A stretch of 64,000 nucleotides of DNA from JAJXZJ01 sp050012855 (GTDB taxonomy: Bacteria; Verrucomicrobiota; Verrucomicrobiia; Limisphaerales; J093): NCBI GenBank assembly GCA_050012855.1, contig JBEKGJ010000014.1, forward strand, positions 27,431 through 91,430, written 5' to 3'. Shown here piece by piece: positions 43,899 to 53,163 of this stretch. The notes below the pieces were generated by a model. The model saw only the letters and a list, made by a program, of their open reading frames with translations, ran no database searches and was not told the DNA's origin. The number at the start of each line of letters is the position of its first letter. Within the stretch, counting starts at the first letter, position 1. Both the position numbers and the translations under genes were made by a program.

Positions 43899-44894
43899 AT
43901 GAATTACGACGAATTCGCCTTCTTCAACCAGCAACTGGCCGGGATGGTGAAGAGCGGCATCCCGCTGGAGGGCGCACTGCGGCAGTTGTGCGAGACGATG
44001 CAGCGCGGCGCCTTGCGTTCCCAAATCGAGGCGCTGGGCGCGGATCTGGCCAAGGGCGTGCCGCTGCGGGAGGCGCTCCCGCGGCGCGAACTGCCGGGGT
44101 TTTATGTGCAGATGCTGCAAGTGGGCGCCCAAGGCAACGACCTGCCGCGCGTGCTCACCATGGTGGCCGACCACTATCAGCGGGTGGCGTCAGTGTGGGC
44201 ACGGCTGAAGGCGTTGATGGTTTATCCGGCGCTGGTGTACTGCGCGATGCTTGGGCTGTTTGGTTTCCTGGGCTGGCTGGTGGTTAGCCTGGCGCACTCG
44301 TCGTTGTTCGAGCTGGCGGATACCTTCCAAAGTCAACCGCGGTTTACCCCGTTGCTGGCGGCCGTGTTCCCGTTTTTTTGGCTGGTTTTGCTCGGCGTGG
44401 GTTTCGCCATGGTGGTGTCGCTGCCCGCCGGCCGCGAGTGGCTGCGGCGGAGGCTGCCGGGTTTTCGCGAAGCCAATCTGGCGCGGTTTGCGTCCGGCAT
44501 GAAGGTGCTCCTTCAGGGCGGCCGGCCGTTGCCGCAGGCGGTTGAACTGATGCAGACCCTCGAGGAAGGCAGCCACGTGGGCAATGAACTGGCGGACTGG
44601 CGGGCGCGCCTGGCCGCCGGCCGCAGCAAGCTGGCGGAGGTCATCACCGCCGGGAAGGTGTTCCCGCCCTTGTTCGTCTGGCTGGTGACGCAGGGTGGCG
44701 AAGACCTTGCCGGCGGTTTCGGGCGCGCGGAGGAAATCTATTACGGACGGGCCAAGCACCGCATTGAAATGATGCTGTACGCGGCGTTGCCCGTGGCGGT
44801 GCTGACGCTGGGCGCACTGATTGTGCTCGAAATCATGCCGATTGTGCTGGTGCTGACTTCATTGCTGAATGCGCTCGGTTCCTTCGGCGATTGA
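43899..44894 (+). CDS. Type II secretion/type IV pilus inner membrane protein, GspF-like
   Basis: This is a 331-residue protein with the T2SSF layout: cytoplasmic helical domain FFNQQLAGMVKSGIPLEGAL, then KGVPLREALPRRELPGFYVQ, and hydrophobic segments (LVYCAMLGLFGFLGWLVVSL and WLVLLGVGFAMVVSLPAG), a second F-domain (FASGMKVLLQGGRPLPQAVE) and a final helix. GspF/PilC proteins couple the assembly ATPase to pseudopilus growth. The ATG at 43899 begins the first helix. It is the first of five same-strand genes with little or no spacing. Confidence 0.88.
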   Translation: MNYDEFAFFNQQLAGMVKSGIPLEGALRQLCETMQRGALRSQIEALGADLAKGVPLREALPRRELPGFYVQMLQVGAQGNDLPRVLTMVADHYQRVASVWARLKALMVYPALVYCAMLGLFGFLGWLVVSLAHSSLFELADTFQSQPRFTPLLAAVFPFFWLVLLGVGFAMVVSLPAGREWLRRRLPGFREANLARFASGMKVLLQGGRPLPQAVELMQTLEEGSHVGNELADWRARLAAGRSKLAEVITAGKVFPPLFVWLVTQGGEDLAGGFGRAEEIYYGRAKHRIEMMLYAALPVAVLTLGALIVLEIMPIVLVLTSLLNALGSFGD

Positions 44895-44906
44895 CGGGAG
44901 AAGGGA

Positions 44907-46109
44907 ATGAGTTCCTTGAACCACATCATGTTTGGCGCGGGCGGCTTCAGCCTGACGTCGGGGGAAGACGTCCTCGGTTTCCTGGTCGGCCTGGCGCTGG
45001 CGCCGTTGGTGGCGGCCTTGGTGTTGGGTCTTTTCTACCTGGTCTATTACGTGTTCAGCCTGCCGATGCGCCGGCGCGAGCAGACGCGGCTGTTTCTCGA
45101 TTTGATCGAACGCGGCCTGCAACACGGCCAGAGCATCGAGCAAACCATCCTGGGCGTGGCGCGCAGCGGCGACAGCTCGCTGGGGGAGCGGTTTCGCGTC
45201 CTGGCGCGGCGGATGGAGCAGGGGATCGGTTTCGCCCAGGCCATCCAGTTGCCGCCGGAGTTTCTGCCGGCGGAAACCGTGGCGATGCTCAAGGCGGGCG
45301 CCGAGGCCGGCGACGTGGCCAAAGTGCTGCCCGCCTGCCGCGAAGCGTCGCGCGACGGCGTCGAGGAGGTCTGGAAGGCGCAGCATTACCTGGCGCTGCT
45401 GGCGTTTGTGGTTACGCCCGCCTGGGCCGTGGTGTTCACGGTGCTCATGGTGTTAGTCGTGCCCCGGTTGCGATTGATCGCGTATGACATGGATGCGGTG
45501 TGGCCGTTCTGGCTGACGTTTCTGGCGGAACATCGGTTCTGGCTGATCGCGATTCAGGTGCTGCTGGTGCTGGGCTTCTGGTTTCTGGCGCTGCTCTACA
45601 TCGGCGGGCCGCGCTGGTGGGCGTGGTTTGCGCGGTCGTTTCCCCGTTCGGTGGCCGGACTGGCCTGGCGCCTGCCGTGGCGGCGGAAGCGGATGCAGCG
45701 GGATTTCTCGGCCACCCTCGCGGTGCTGCTCGACGCCGGGATGCCCGAAGCTCGCGCCGTGACGCTCGCCGCGGAAGCCGCGGACAACGAGCCTTTCACC
45801 CGCCGCGCCCGCACCACGTTGGCCGATCTGGAACGCGGTGTGAAACTGGCCGAGGCGCTGGGCCAGTTCGATGACGTGGGCGAGTTCCGCTGGCGCGTCA
45901 CCAACGCGGCGCGGAGCGGACACGGCTTCCGGGCGGCCCTGGCCGGCTGGCACGAGGCGCTGGCCGCCCAGGCGTTTCAGCAGGAACAAACCGCGGCGCA
46001 ATTGCTCACGACCGGTCTGGTCTTGTTCAACGGCCTGCTGGTGGCCCTGCTGGCCGGCGGCTTGTTCCAGATGCTGACCAACCTCATTGACGCAGGCACA
46101 TTATGGTGA
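44907..46109 (+). CDS. Second GspF-like membrane protein of the pseudopilin operon
   Basis: This is a 400-residue protein with an extra N-terminal membrane helix (GLALAPLVAALVLGLFYLVY), then an F-domain (LIERGLQHGQSIEQTILGVA, LPPEFLPAETVAMLKAGAEA), two membrane segments, a second F-domain (FSATLAVLLDAGMPEARAVT) and a C-terminal helix. The pairing of two GspF paralogues suggests that they form a hetero-oligomer. It begins 12 bases after the first one and overlaps the pilin-like gene by seven bases. Confidence 0.85.
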   Translation: MSSLNHIMFGAGGFSLTSGEDVLGFLVGLALAPLVAALVLGLFYLVYYVFSLPMRRREQTRLFLDLIERGLQHGQSIEQTILGVARSGDSSLGERFRVLARRMEQGIGFAQAIQLPPEFLPAETVAMLKAGAEAGDVAKVLPACREASRDGVEEVWKAQHYLALLAFVVTPAWAVVFTVLMVLVVPRLRLIAYDMDAVWPFWLTFLAEHRFWLIAIQVLLVLGFWFLALLYIGGPRWWAWFARSFPRSVAGLAWRLPWRRKRMQRDFSATLAVLLDAGMPEARAVTLAAEAADNEPFTRRARTTLADLERGVKLAEALGQFDDVGEFRWRVTNAARSGHGFRAALAGWHEALAAQAFQQEQTAAQLLTTGLVLFNGLLVALLAGGLFQMLTNLIDAGTLW

Positions 46110-46483
46110 CGTTCTCCAACCGAAAGACCCGCCGCCGGGCTTCAATCACGGCGGAGATGGTGATTGCCCTGGGCCTTCTGGCCGGGTCCTTGCTGCCGAT
46201 TTCCTACTCGTTTGTCAGCGAGCAGCGGCTCGCCCGCGCCGCCTACCAGCGCGCCGTGGCGATGGAGATCGTGGACGGTGAGATGGAGGCAATGGTCGCA
46301 GGCGAATGGAAGGCATTCCACGCCGGGGCGCAGAACTACACGCCGCGCGCAGCGGCATTGAAGAACCTGCCGCCGGGTAGCTTCACGCTCACTGTCGGCG
46401 GCGATCGTGTGCGGCTGGAATGGCAGCCCGCGGGCCGGGACCAGGGCGGACGGGTGGTGCGGGAAGTGAAGGTGACGCCATGA
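46103..46483 (+). CDS. Type IV pilin-like pseudopilin (minor), 126 residues
   Basis: The N-terminus NRKTRRRASITAEMVIALGL has a basic leader followed by a hydrophobic helix with a glutamate five residues into the likely mature protein (SITAE), as in prepilins. The residue before the cut would be Ala instead of Gly. The C-terminal part is a short beta domain. It is probably a GspI-like minor pseudopilin. It overlaps both neighbours, which shows tight translational coupling. Confidence 0.75.
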   Translation: MVTFSNRKTRRRASITAEMVIALGLLAGSLLPISYSFVSEQRLARAAYQRAVAMEIVDGEMEAMVAGEWKAFHAGAQNYTPRAAALKNLPPGSFTLTVGGDRVRLEWQPAGRDQGGRVVREVKVTP

Positions 46484-47004
46484 AACCCGGTGGAGATTAC
46501 GGACCGGAGGCCGGACGAAAGCGGACCCAGCGCGGCGTGATGCTCATTGAAGCGATCGTTTACCTTGCCGTGCTGTTCCTGATCATGGGGCTGGCGACGG
46601 GCGCGTTTTTCCGCACGCTGGATCACACGCGCCAGGTCCGGCGGGTGGCGGCGGACACCAGCCGCGCGCTGGCGGTCGGCGAGCGTTGGCGGCAGGACGT
46701 TCGGGCGGCAACGGCGCCGCCGCACCTCGAAGCCGTCGGTCAATTGCAGGCTTTGCACATCCCGGCCACAGGTGGGGAAGTGGTTTATTTTTTCGACGGC
46801 CGGGCGGTCACACGAACGGCAGGCACCAACAATGGGCCGCAGGTCGTGCTCACTCAGGTCAAGACTTCGGATATTTGTCGTGATGTCCGCGAGCGGCTGA
46901 CCTCCTGGCGATGGGAGATCGAACTGGCGACGAGCCGCCAGCGGGTCCGGGTCGCCCCGTTGTTCAGTTTCGAGGCGGTGGCGCGCGTGGAGGCAAGACC
47001 ATGA
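46480..47004 (+). CDS. Type IV pilin-like pseudopilin, GspJ-like
   Basis: This is a 174-residue protein with a canonical prepilin signal (RTQRGVMLIEAIVYLAVLFL): Gly at the cut site and Glu at mature position 5. A head domain follows (VVYFFDGRAVTRTAGTNNGP). The size and head fit the GspJ class. It starts in an ATGA overlap with the preceding gene. Confidence 0.85.
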   Translation: MKPGGDYGPEAGRKRTQRGVMLIEAIVYLAVLFLIMGLATGAFFRTLDHTRQVRRVAADTSRALAVGERWRQDVRAATAPPHLEAVGQLQALHIPATGGEVVYFFDGRAVTRTAGTNNGPQVVLTQVKTSDICRDVRERLTSWRWEIELATSRQRVRVAPLFSFEAVARVEARP

Positions 47005-47231
47005 AGACGGGATGGACGCGCGCCTGCCGCGGCGCTGAGCGCGGCTGGGTGGCCTCGCTGATCGTGTTGATCTTGCTGCTGGTCGTGGTCGCGCTGGTGG
47101 CCAGCAACACGGTGGCCGTGCAAAACTTGCGCCGTGAGCTGCGGTTGGTCGAGCAACGACAAATCCAGCACTACGGCACCAACGCCGTGACGAACCTCAC
47201 CGTCGTGCCGGTCGCGTCGTCGAGACGCTGA
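47001..47231 (+). CDS. Small pilin-like membrane protein, PilX/GspK-position
   Basis: This is a 76-residue protein with a helix RGWVASLIVLILLLVVVALV near the N-terminus, preceded by a Gly as in prepilins but without the glutamate at position 5. Lack of Glu5 is typical for GspK/PilX minor pilins. The rest is a short basic tail. It starts in an ATGA overlap with the GspJ-like gene and ends the operon. Confidence 0.7.
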   Translation: MKTGWTRACRGAERGWVASLIVLILLLVVVALVASNTVAVQNLRRELRLVEQRQIQHYGTNAVTNLTVVPVASSRR

Positions 47232-47233
47232 CC

Positions 47234-48103
47234 TCAGCGGAATTGCGGGTGCGTCCGCAGTCGCTCCCAGGTTTCGTCGGTGATCCGTGCCTGGCGGTAC
47301 ACCGGTTGCGCGAGCGGTTCCCCGCTGGTGGAGCGACGGGCGCGCTGGAGCCAGCGGTGGTCGAGCGGCGCCCGGATCAGCGCCGGTGTGTTCGTGGCGA
47401 TGGTGGTTTCCTCCTTCTCACCCGTGGCGCGGCCCGCACCCACAAAGAATCCAGCCAGCAGCAACGACACGCGCAGCAGCGTGCTGCGGGAGTAGGTGGC
47501 CAGCGAACAGGGTCGGGCCGGATCGAGTCGCAGAAAGAGATGGCGGAACAACGGGAGGGTCCACATCGCCGGGTTGCGCGCGGGCGAATACGCATCGAAG
47601 AGGATGGCATGTGGTTTTGGCCACGTTGCCGACTGCGGCTGCGCCAGCAGGGCAGGGAAGTCCCCCAGTTGCAGCTCCCATGACACCGCGTGAGCGCCGT
47701 CGGTGAACGCAGTTCGGTGTGCGCTCACGAGTTCTTGCGCCACCGCCGTGTAGTGGCCGAAGTAGCCCAGATGTTCCGCGTGGGCCAGGCCGAAGCGGAG
47801 CGGTTCGAGTGTGTGGTCGAAACTGACCAGGCGCAACGGGCCGGAAAGGTGTCGGGTGTGCCGAAGCACCGTCAGCGCGTTCGCCGCCGCGCCCAGACCG
47901 ACATCCCAGACCACGAATTCGCCGGCGTGCGTCCGCAGACGCTCCGGCAGGGCGAGTTGCCCGACGTAGAGTGCCTCCGCTTCGGCGACCGGCCCTATGA
48001 CGGGATGGAAGGTCTCCCCCTCGGCCAGCGCACGAACACTCCATGCGCGATTGGCGAGTTGGACCAGTTGGTAACCGGTGGCGGACGGCACGGGCCGATT
48101 CAA
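47234..48103 (-). CDS. MnmC-like SAM-dependent methyltransferase (Methyltransf_30)
   Basis: This is a 289-residue protein. The motif VVWDVGLGAAANALTVLRHT is the SAM-binding loop, and LQLGDFPALL and HAILFDAYSPARNPAMWTLP match the methyltransferase domain of MnmC, which finishes the 5-methylaminomethyl-2-thiouridine modification of tRNA wobble bases. The FAD-dependent oxidase half of bifunctional MnmC is absent, so this is the single-domain form. It is convergent with the pilin operon (2 bases apart) and downstream of pnp, separated from it by a terminator. Confidence 0.8.
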   Translation of the reverse strand: MNRPVPSATGYQLVQLANRAWSVRALAEGETFHPVIGPVAEAEALYVGQLALPERLRTHAGEFVVWDVGLGAAANALTVLRHTRHLSGPLRLVSFDHTLEPLRFGLAHAEHLGYFGHYTAVAQELVSAHRTAFTDGAHAVSWELQLGDFPALLAQPQSATWPKPHAILFDAYSPARNPAMWTLPLFRHLFLRLDPARPCSLATYSRSTLLRVSLLLAGFFVGAGRATGEKEETTIATNTPALIRAPLDHRWLQRARRSTSGEPLAQPVYRQARITDETWERLRTHPQFR

Positions 48104-48153
48104 GCGCAGAATCGCGCCATTGGCATCATCAAACGCCGCGGGGCATGACGGAC

Positions 48154-48182
48154 AAAAAAGGGCGGGGCTGCGCGCCCCGCCC
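48154..48182 (-). terminator. Rho-independent terminator after pnp
   Basis: Read on the minus strand, the stem GGGCGGGG/CCCCGCCC (48160-48182) with loop CGCGCAG-like bases is followed by six T residues (48154-48159). It lies 21 bases after the pnp stop and before the methyltransferase gene, so it ends the rpsO-pnp transcript. Confidence 0.9.
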
Positions 48183-48202
48183 GTGCAAAAAACAGATCTG
48201 GA

Positions 48203-50509
48203 TTACCGGCGGTGATGCCGGCCGCCGCCGCCGCCGCCGCGGGGACGTTCGCCGTGATCGCCAGTGCGTTCGCCCCGATCACGTTCCGGCGGGCGTTCGC
48301 CTTCGGGCGCGCGGTCGGCATCGGACGGAGCGGCGTTGCCCGCTGACTGGTCAGGCGCTCCTCCGTCAACGGCCAGCGGTTTGTTGGGATTTTCCTGCCG
48401 GTCGCGCTCCTCCATGGCCGCCCGGCGCGAGAGGCGCACGCGCCCCTTTTCGTCCACGCCGAGGCACTTGACCCAGATTTCGTCGCCGAGTTTGACGATG
48501 TCTTCGGTCTGCTTGACGCGGAAGTTGGCCAGCTCGCTGATGTGGACCAGGCCATCCTGGCCGGGGAAGAGTTCGACGAAGCAGCCGAATTCCTTGATGG
48601 TGACGACGCGGCCGCGGTAGAGCTTGCCGATTTCGATCTCGGCGGTCAGGCCTTCGATCTCGCGGCGGGCCACCGCCATGCCCTCGGCGGAGACGGAGTA
48701 AATCTGCACGGTGCCGTCGTCCTCGATGTTGATCTCGCAGCCGGACTCGTCCACGATGCGTTTGATGTTCTTGCCGCCGGGGCCGATGAGGGCGCCAATC
48801 TTCTCGGGATTGATCTTCAGCGTCAGAATGCGCGGGGCGTACTTGCTGAGTTCCTTGCGCGGCTCGGGGATGGTGGCGGCCATCAGCTTGAGAATCTGCA
48901 ACCGGGCCAGGCGCGCCTTCTCGACCGCCTCGGCCATTAGATGGAGCGGCAGTCCCCGGAGCTTGAGGTCGAGCTGGAAGCCGGTGATGCCCTTCTCCGT
49001 GCCCGCGATCTTGCAGTCCATGTCGCAGAAATGATCCTCCCAGCCGATGATGTCGGTCAGGAGACGGTAACGGGCGATTTCACCGCGGGGGCCGTACTCG
49101 GTGCATAGCCCGATGCTGATGCCGGCGACCGGCCGGATCAGGGGAACGCCGGCGTCCATCAGCGCCAGGGTGCCACCGCAGACCGTGGCCATCGAGGACG
49201 AGCCGTTCGACTCCATGATCTCGCTGGTCACGCGGACGGCGTAGGGGAATTCCTTGAGCGGGACCATCGGGGCGATGGACCGCTCGGCCAGGGCGCCGTG
49301 GCCGATTTCGCGCCGGCCCGGGCCGCTGATGCGCCCGGTTTCGCCGACCGAGAAGTTCGGGAAGTTGTAGTGCAGGATGAACCGCTTTTCGGTGGTGCCG
49401 CCGGCGTAGGAATCGAGTTCCTGCGCGTCGGCCGTGGTGCCCAGTGTCACGAGCGCGATCGCCTGGGTTTCGCCGCGGGTGAAGAGCGCCGAACCATGGG
49501 CGCGGGGCAGGAACCCGACGCTGCTGGAAATCGCACGCAGATCGTCATAGCTCCGGCCGTCGAGGCGTTTGCCCTGTTCGAGAATCAAGTTGCGCACCGC
49601 TTCCTCCTGGAGGTGGTCAAAGGTGCAGTCCACGACGAACGGCGTCACCTTCTCGGCGCCAAATTTCTCGACGAGCTTGGCGCCCACCTCGTCGGCAATG
49701 GCCTGACAGGCGGCTTCGCGGGCCAGCTTGCCGGGCGTGAGCAACGCGGGGATGATCCGGTCGCCGGCGAGCGTTTTCGCCTCGTTGAGGACTTCGTCCG
49801 GCACCGTGAGCGGGGTGATCTGGCGCTTGGGCTTGCCGGCCTTGGCGGCGAGTTCCTTTTGCGCGCTGATGATGGGCAGGATCGCGGCGTGACCAAAACT
49901 CAGGGCCGCGATGAAATCGGCCTCGGTGACCTCCTTGGCGGAGCCCTCGAACATCACGAGTTCGGTTTCGCTGCCGACGTACACGAGATCGAGGTCGCTT
50001 TCCAACAACTGGGGGTGGGTGGGGTTGGCGATCAACTGGCCTTTGACGCGGCCGACGCGGACGGCGCCGAGCGGACCGGCCCAGGGGATGTCGCTGATCA
50101 TGAGCGCCGCGGAAGCGCCGTTGATCGCGAGGATGTCCGGATCGTTCTCGCCGTCGGCGCTGAGCAGGATGCTCTGCACCTGGACTTCGTTGAACCAGCC
50201 CTTGGGAAAGAGCGGCCGGATGGGCCGGTCAATCATGCGGCAGGTGAGGATTTCCTTTTCGGTGGGCCGGCCTTCGCGCTTGAAATAACCACCGGGGAAC
50301 TTGCCCGCGGCGGCCGCCTTCTCGCGGTAATCCACCGTGAGCGGGAAGAAGGACTGGCCCTCCTTGGCGTTGGTGGCGGCGACGGCGGCAACGATGACGA
50401 CGGTTTCTCCGAGTTGGACGGTGACCGAGCCGTCCGCCTGTTTGGCGAGCAGGCCGGTTTCGATGTGGATGGAATTGGTCCCTACTTGGACCGTTATTTT
50501 TTCTGGCAT
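48203..50509 (-). CDS. pnp: Polyribonucleotide nucleotidyltransferase (PNPase)
   Basis: This is a 768-residue protein with two RNase PH domains (first from VQVGTNSIHIETG; second from GKRLDGRSYDDLRAISSSVG), a KH domain (GALIGPGGKNIKRIVDESG) and an S1 domain (LYRGRVVTIKEFGCFVELFP). It degrades RNA 3' to 5' using phosphate. The C-terminal tail is Arg/Gly/Asp-rich and ends in a poly-Gly/His/Arg stretch, longer than in E. coli. It lies downstream of rpsO in the classic order. Confidence 0.98.
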   Translation of the reverse strand: MPEKITVQVGTNSIHIETGLLAKQADGSVTVQLGETVVIVAAVAATNAKEGQSFFPLTVDYREKAAAAGKFPGGYFKREGRPTEKEILTCRMIDRPIRPLFPKGWFNEVQVQSILLSADGENDPDILAINGASAALMISDIPWAGPLGAVRVGRVKGQLIANPTHPQLLESDLDLVYVGSETELVMFEGSAKEVTEADFIAALSFGHAAILPIISAQKELAAKAGKPKRQITPLTVPDEVLNEAKTLAGDRIIPALLTPGKLAREAACQAIADEVGAKLVEKFGAEKVTPFVVDCTFDHLQEEAVRNLILEQGKRLDGRSYDDLRAISSSVGFLPRAHGSALFTRGETQAIALVTLGTTADAQELDSYAGGTTEKRFILHYNFPNFSVGETGRISGPGRREIGHGALAERSIAPMVPLKEFPYAVRVTSEIMESNGSSSMATVCGGTLALMDAGVPLIRPVAGISIGLCTEYGPRGEIARYRLLTDIIGWEDHFCDMDCKIAGTEKGITGFQLDLKLRGLPLHLMAEAVEKARLARLQILKLMAATIPEPRKELSKYAPRILTLKINPEKIGALIGPGGKNIKRIVDESGCEINIEDDGTVQIYSVSAEGMAVARREIEGLTAEIEIGKLYRGRVVTIKEFGCFVELFPGQDGLVHISELANFRVKQTEDIVKLGDEIWVKCLGVDEKGRVRLSRRAAMEERDRQENPNKPLAVDGGAPDQSAGNAAPSDADRAPEGERPPERDRGERTGDHGERPRGGGGGGRHHRR

Positions 50510-50736
50510 GGTATTCTCAATACACCACGCCCGTCAGCCGCGAGGAACTTCAGCGAACCTCTCCGCAGAGCCGTTCGATGAAATTTCCCTAAGCCAACGG
50601 GTATGGTCGTTCTGCGTGATATTATTGGATCCGTCGGGGCCGGGTCACGCGTTCCCAACCTTCCACCCTGCGGGCGGATTGACGGTGTTCATTGAACCGA
50701 GGGGTGTTCCGGTGGCTTGATATGCCACATCAGGAA

Positions 50737-50994
50737 CTACTTACGCAACTTAAGCTTCTTTGTCACCGCCAGGTAGCGGGCGCTGTCGGTGGTATGCAGG
50801 TAATCCAGGAGCCGGCGCCGCTGGCCCACCATCATCAGCAGACCGCGGCGGGAACTGTGGTCCTTCTTGTTCGACTGTAAATGCTCGGTGAGCAGGTTGA
50901 TCCGCTGGGTCAGCAGCGCAATCTGCACGTCCGCGGAACCCGTGTCCCGCTCGTGCACTCGAAATTCGGCAATCGTCTTCGTCTTAGCTTCCAT
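50737..50994 (-). CDS. rpsO: 30S ribosomal protein S15
   Basis: This is an 85-residue protein with the S15 pattern ERDTGSADVQIALLTQRIN, then KKDHSSRRGLLMMVGQRRRL and LDYLHTTDSARYLAVTKKLK. It binds the central domain of 16S rRNA. The ATG at 50994 gives the normal length. A start at 51009 would add five residues. pnp follows on the same strand after 227 bases that hold no gene. Confidence 0.97.
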   Translation of the reverse strand: MEAKTKTIAEFRVHERDTGSADVQIALLTQRINLLTEHLQSNKKDHSSRRGLLMMVGQRRRLLDYLHTTDSARYLAVTKKLKLRK

Positions 50995-51149
50995 ACTTTG
51001 GTTTTCCACCGCGATCTAAAGAGTGGCAATCTAGCGAGCCCTCGCGCCGGTGTAAAGGACTTTTGCACCGTTTTCGCGGACTCAATTCGGCCGCGGAATG
51101 GCCGCGGAATGGACTTGCAACGCGCAAGCCTACCGGCGAGAAAGACGGC

Positions 51150-51368
51150 ATGAAAGCGACGCAGACGTTGACCGCCGTCATCTTCCCGGGCGAAACCAAG
51201 CGTTGGCTTGTGGCCTGTAACCCGGAAACCGGCACCACTACCCAGGGGCGCACCATCCAGGAAGCCCTGAAAAACCTCAAGGAAGCCACCGCGCTTTACC
51301 TGGAGGAGTGCCCACGACCCGTGCGCGGACGCGCCTTCCTGACCACCTTCGACCTCGCCGATGCCTGA
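51150..51368 (+). CDS. hicB: HicB-type antitoxin
   Basis: This is a 72-residue protein with the HicB partial RNase-H-like fold (AVIFPGETKRWLVACNPETG, TTQGRTIQEALKNLKEATAL). HicB neutralises the HicA mRNA interferase and represses its own operon. The start at 51150 is chosen because it begins the first strand. The protein is short and lacks a C-terminal DNA-binding domain. It overlaps hicA by eight bases. Confidence 0.85.
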   Translation: MKATQTLTAVIFPGETKRWLVACNPETGTTTQGRTIQEALKNLKEATALYLEECPRPVRGRAFLTTFDLADA

Positions 51369-51576
51369 ACTCCCATGTGTCTCCAGAGCGCGCATCATCA
51401 AGGCTCTGCGACGGTTGGGATTTGAAGAGCGCCGTCAACGCGGCAGCCACGTGGTGTTGCGCCGTCGTGGCGATGTCTGCGTGGTCCCGCTGCACCGGGA
51501 AGTGGACCAAGGCACCCTTCGCGGAATCCTGAAACAAGCAAGCGTCACCCCCGAGGAACTCATCGAGAACCTATGA
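51361..51576 (+). CDS. hicA: HicA-type mRNA interferase toxin
   Basis: This is a 71-residue double-stranded-RNA-binding-like protein with the HicA core RIIKALRRLGFEERRQRGSH, which includes the conserved catalytic GSH motif, then VVPLHREVDQGTLRGILKQA. It cleaves mRNA when not bound by HicB. The order antitoxin then toxin is the reverse of the E. coli hicAB order but is common elsewhere. Confidence 0.9.
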   Translation: MPELPCVSRARIIKALRRLGFEERRQRGSHVVLRRRGDVCVVPLHREVDQGTLRGILKQASVTPEELIENL

Positions 51577-51960
51577 TCTGCCGCGGTGGCTCGTTATGGG
51601 AATTGCGAGGGCAGGCGTCCGGCCTGCTATTCGGCGCGTCCTCGCGGCGAAACTCCGGTTTGAGTGGCGGCCCGAGGCTGGGCGGGCAGGCTTCCTTCCT
51701 GAGCTCTCAACTCACTTCGTCTCTCAGCTATTTCGCACCGCCGCCGGTCCCATAAATCCCTGAAACCCGCCCGGCTCGCCCCGTGTATAAAGAGCAACGC
51801 CGGTTTCCGCCGTGGGTGGCCGTCGCCGTGTTCCTGTCCGGCGGTTCCGCGCCGTGCTCGCGGCGCGCGCCAAAACTGAACACCGCCGACGCCGGGGTGT
51901 GGAAGCGTTGCCAACGGAGCCGTGAGTAGATAAGCTGGCCTGGATGACGAAAGCCCTGCA
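51577..51960. other. Intergenic region before the efflux operon
   Basis: No gene is supported. The region carries GC-rich, gene-free text with cgcg-type patches. The promoter of the adaptor-permease operon should lie near 51900-51950, but no reliable boxes were found by eye. Confidence 0.5.
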
Positions 51961-53163
51961 ATGAGAGAAAACCGAAAGCGGTCCCGGTGGCTGGGGTTGA
52001 GCCTCGCGGCACTGGTGATCCTGGCCGTGGGAGGCCTGCTGGCGCGGTCCTGGTTGGGCGGGTCGAAGGTGATCCCGCCCGAGAAAATCGTTCGCGTCGA
52101 ACGCGGCAACATCGCCCGTTCCGTCGTGGCGGTCGGGCGGATCCACCCGCTGACCAAAGTCGAGGTGAAGTCCAAGGCCAACGGCATCATCAAGGCGCTC
52201 GCCGTGGATGTCGGCCAGACCGTGACCGAGGGCCAGGTCCTGGCCGAACTGGACAAGGAAGACATCGAAGCCCAGGTGCGCGAGGCGCGGGCGACGCGCG
52301 ATGGCGAGGAGGCAAATCTTCAAGTGGCGATCGCCGCCGAGGCGAGGGCGCGGATCGAAGCCGCCACGCCGGAACTCGAGTTCGCGCGGCGGGATCACGA
52401 ACGCGCCCAGGCGCTCTTCGCCGAAAAGGTGGCCTCCCAACAGGCGCTCGACGACGCCGAAAAGGAGCACAAAGTGGCGTCGAACCGGGAGGAATTGCTC
52501 CTGGCGTCGGTCCGCAGCGCGACCGCGCTCGTCACGCAGGCGCGCGCCCGCGTCGCGGCCGCCCAGGCGGCGCTCGAACGCGCCGAGGAGGAACTGCGCT
52601 ACACCACCATTCGTTCACCCATCGCCGGCATGGTGCTGACCCGCGATCATGAGCTGGGCGACGCCGTTTCCTCGATTCTGAACTTGGGCAGTTCCGCCAC
52701 CCTGATCATGACCTTGGGCGACGTGAGCAGCGTCTATGTCGAAGGCCAGGTGGAGGAGGCCGATGTCGGCAAAATCCAGGACGCCCTGCCGGTGCGAACC
52801 ACCGTCGAGTCGTTCCCCGGCGAAACCTTCGAGGGCAAGGTGACGCGGATCGCGCCGATGGGCAAGGAGAAGGAGAATGTCACGACCTTTGACGTGCGGG
52901 TGTCCATCGCCAACCCACAGGGCAAGCTGCGCGTGAACATGAGCGCCAACGCCGAAATTGTGCTCGAGGAGCACAAGAACACGCTCCTGGTGCCCGAAGC
53001 GGCGCTGGTGCGCGATAAGGACGGCAAATCCTCGGTGCAAAAACGCGATCCCGCAGCGAAATCCGGCTTCACCAAGGTCACCATCAAGACCGGCATTTCC
53101 AATGGCCAGCGCACGGAGGTGCTCGACGGGGTGGCCGAGGGCACGGAACTGGTGCTGCCGTGA
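51961..53163 (+). CDS. MacA-like periplasmic adaptor (membrane fusion protein) of an efflux system
   Basis: This is a 400-residue protein with an N-terminal membrane anchor (WLGLSLAALVILAVGGLLAR). The lipoyl half (VEVKSKANGIIKALAVDVGQ, TVTEGQVLAELD), a long helical hairpin (about residues 95-215, with Ala/Glu/Arg-rich heptads), and the barrel region (YTTIRSPIAGMVLTRDHELG) are in normal order. It links an inner membrane transporter to an outer membrane channel. The end overlaps the next gene as GTGA. Confidence 0.93.
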   Translation: MRENRKRSRWLGLSLAALVILAVGGLLARSWLGGSKVIPPEKIVRVERGNIARSVVAVGRIHPLTKVEVKSKANGIIKALAVDVGQTVTEGQVLAELDKEDIEAQVREARATRDGEEANLQVAIAAEARARIEAATPELEFARRDHERAQALFAEKVASQQALDDAEKEHKVASNREELLLASVRSATALVTQARARVAAAQAALERAEEELRYTTIRSPIAGMVLTRDHELGDAVSSILNLGSSATLIMTLGDVSSVYVEGQVEEADVGKIQDALPVRTTVESFPGETFEGKVTRIAPMGKEKENVTTFDVRVSIANPQGKLRVNMSANAEIVLEEHKNTLLVPEAALVRDKDGKSSVQKRDPAAKSGFTKVTIKTGISNGQRTEVLDGVAEGTELVLP

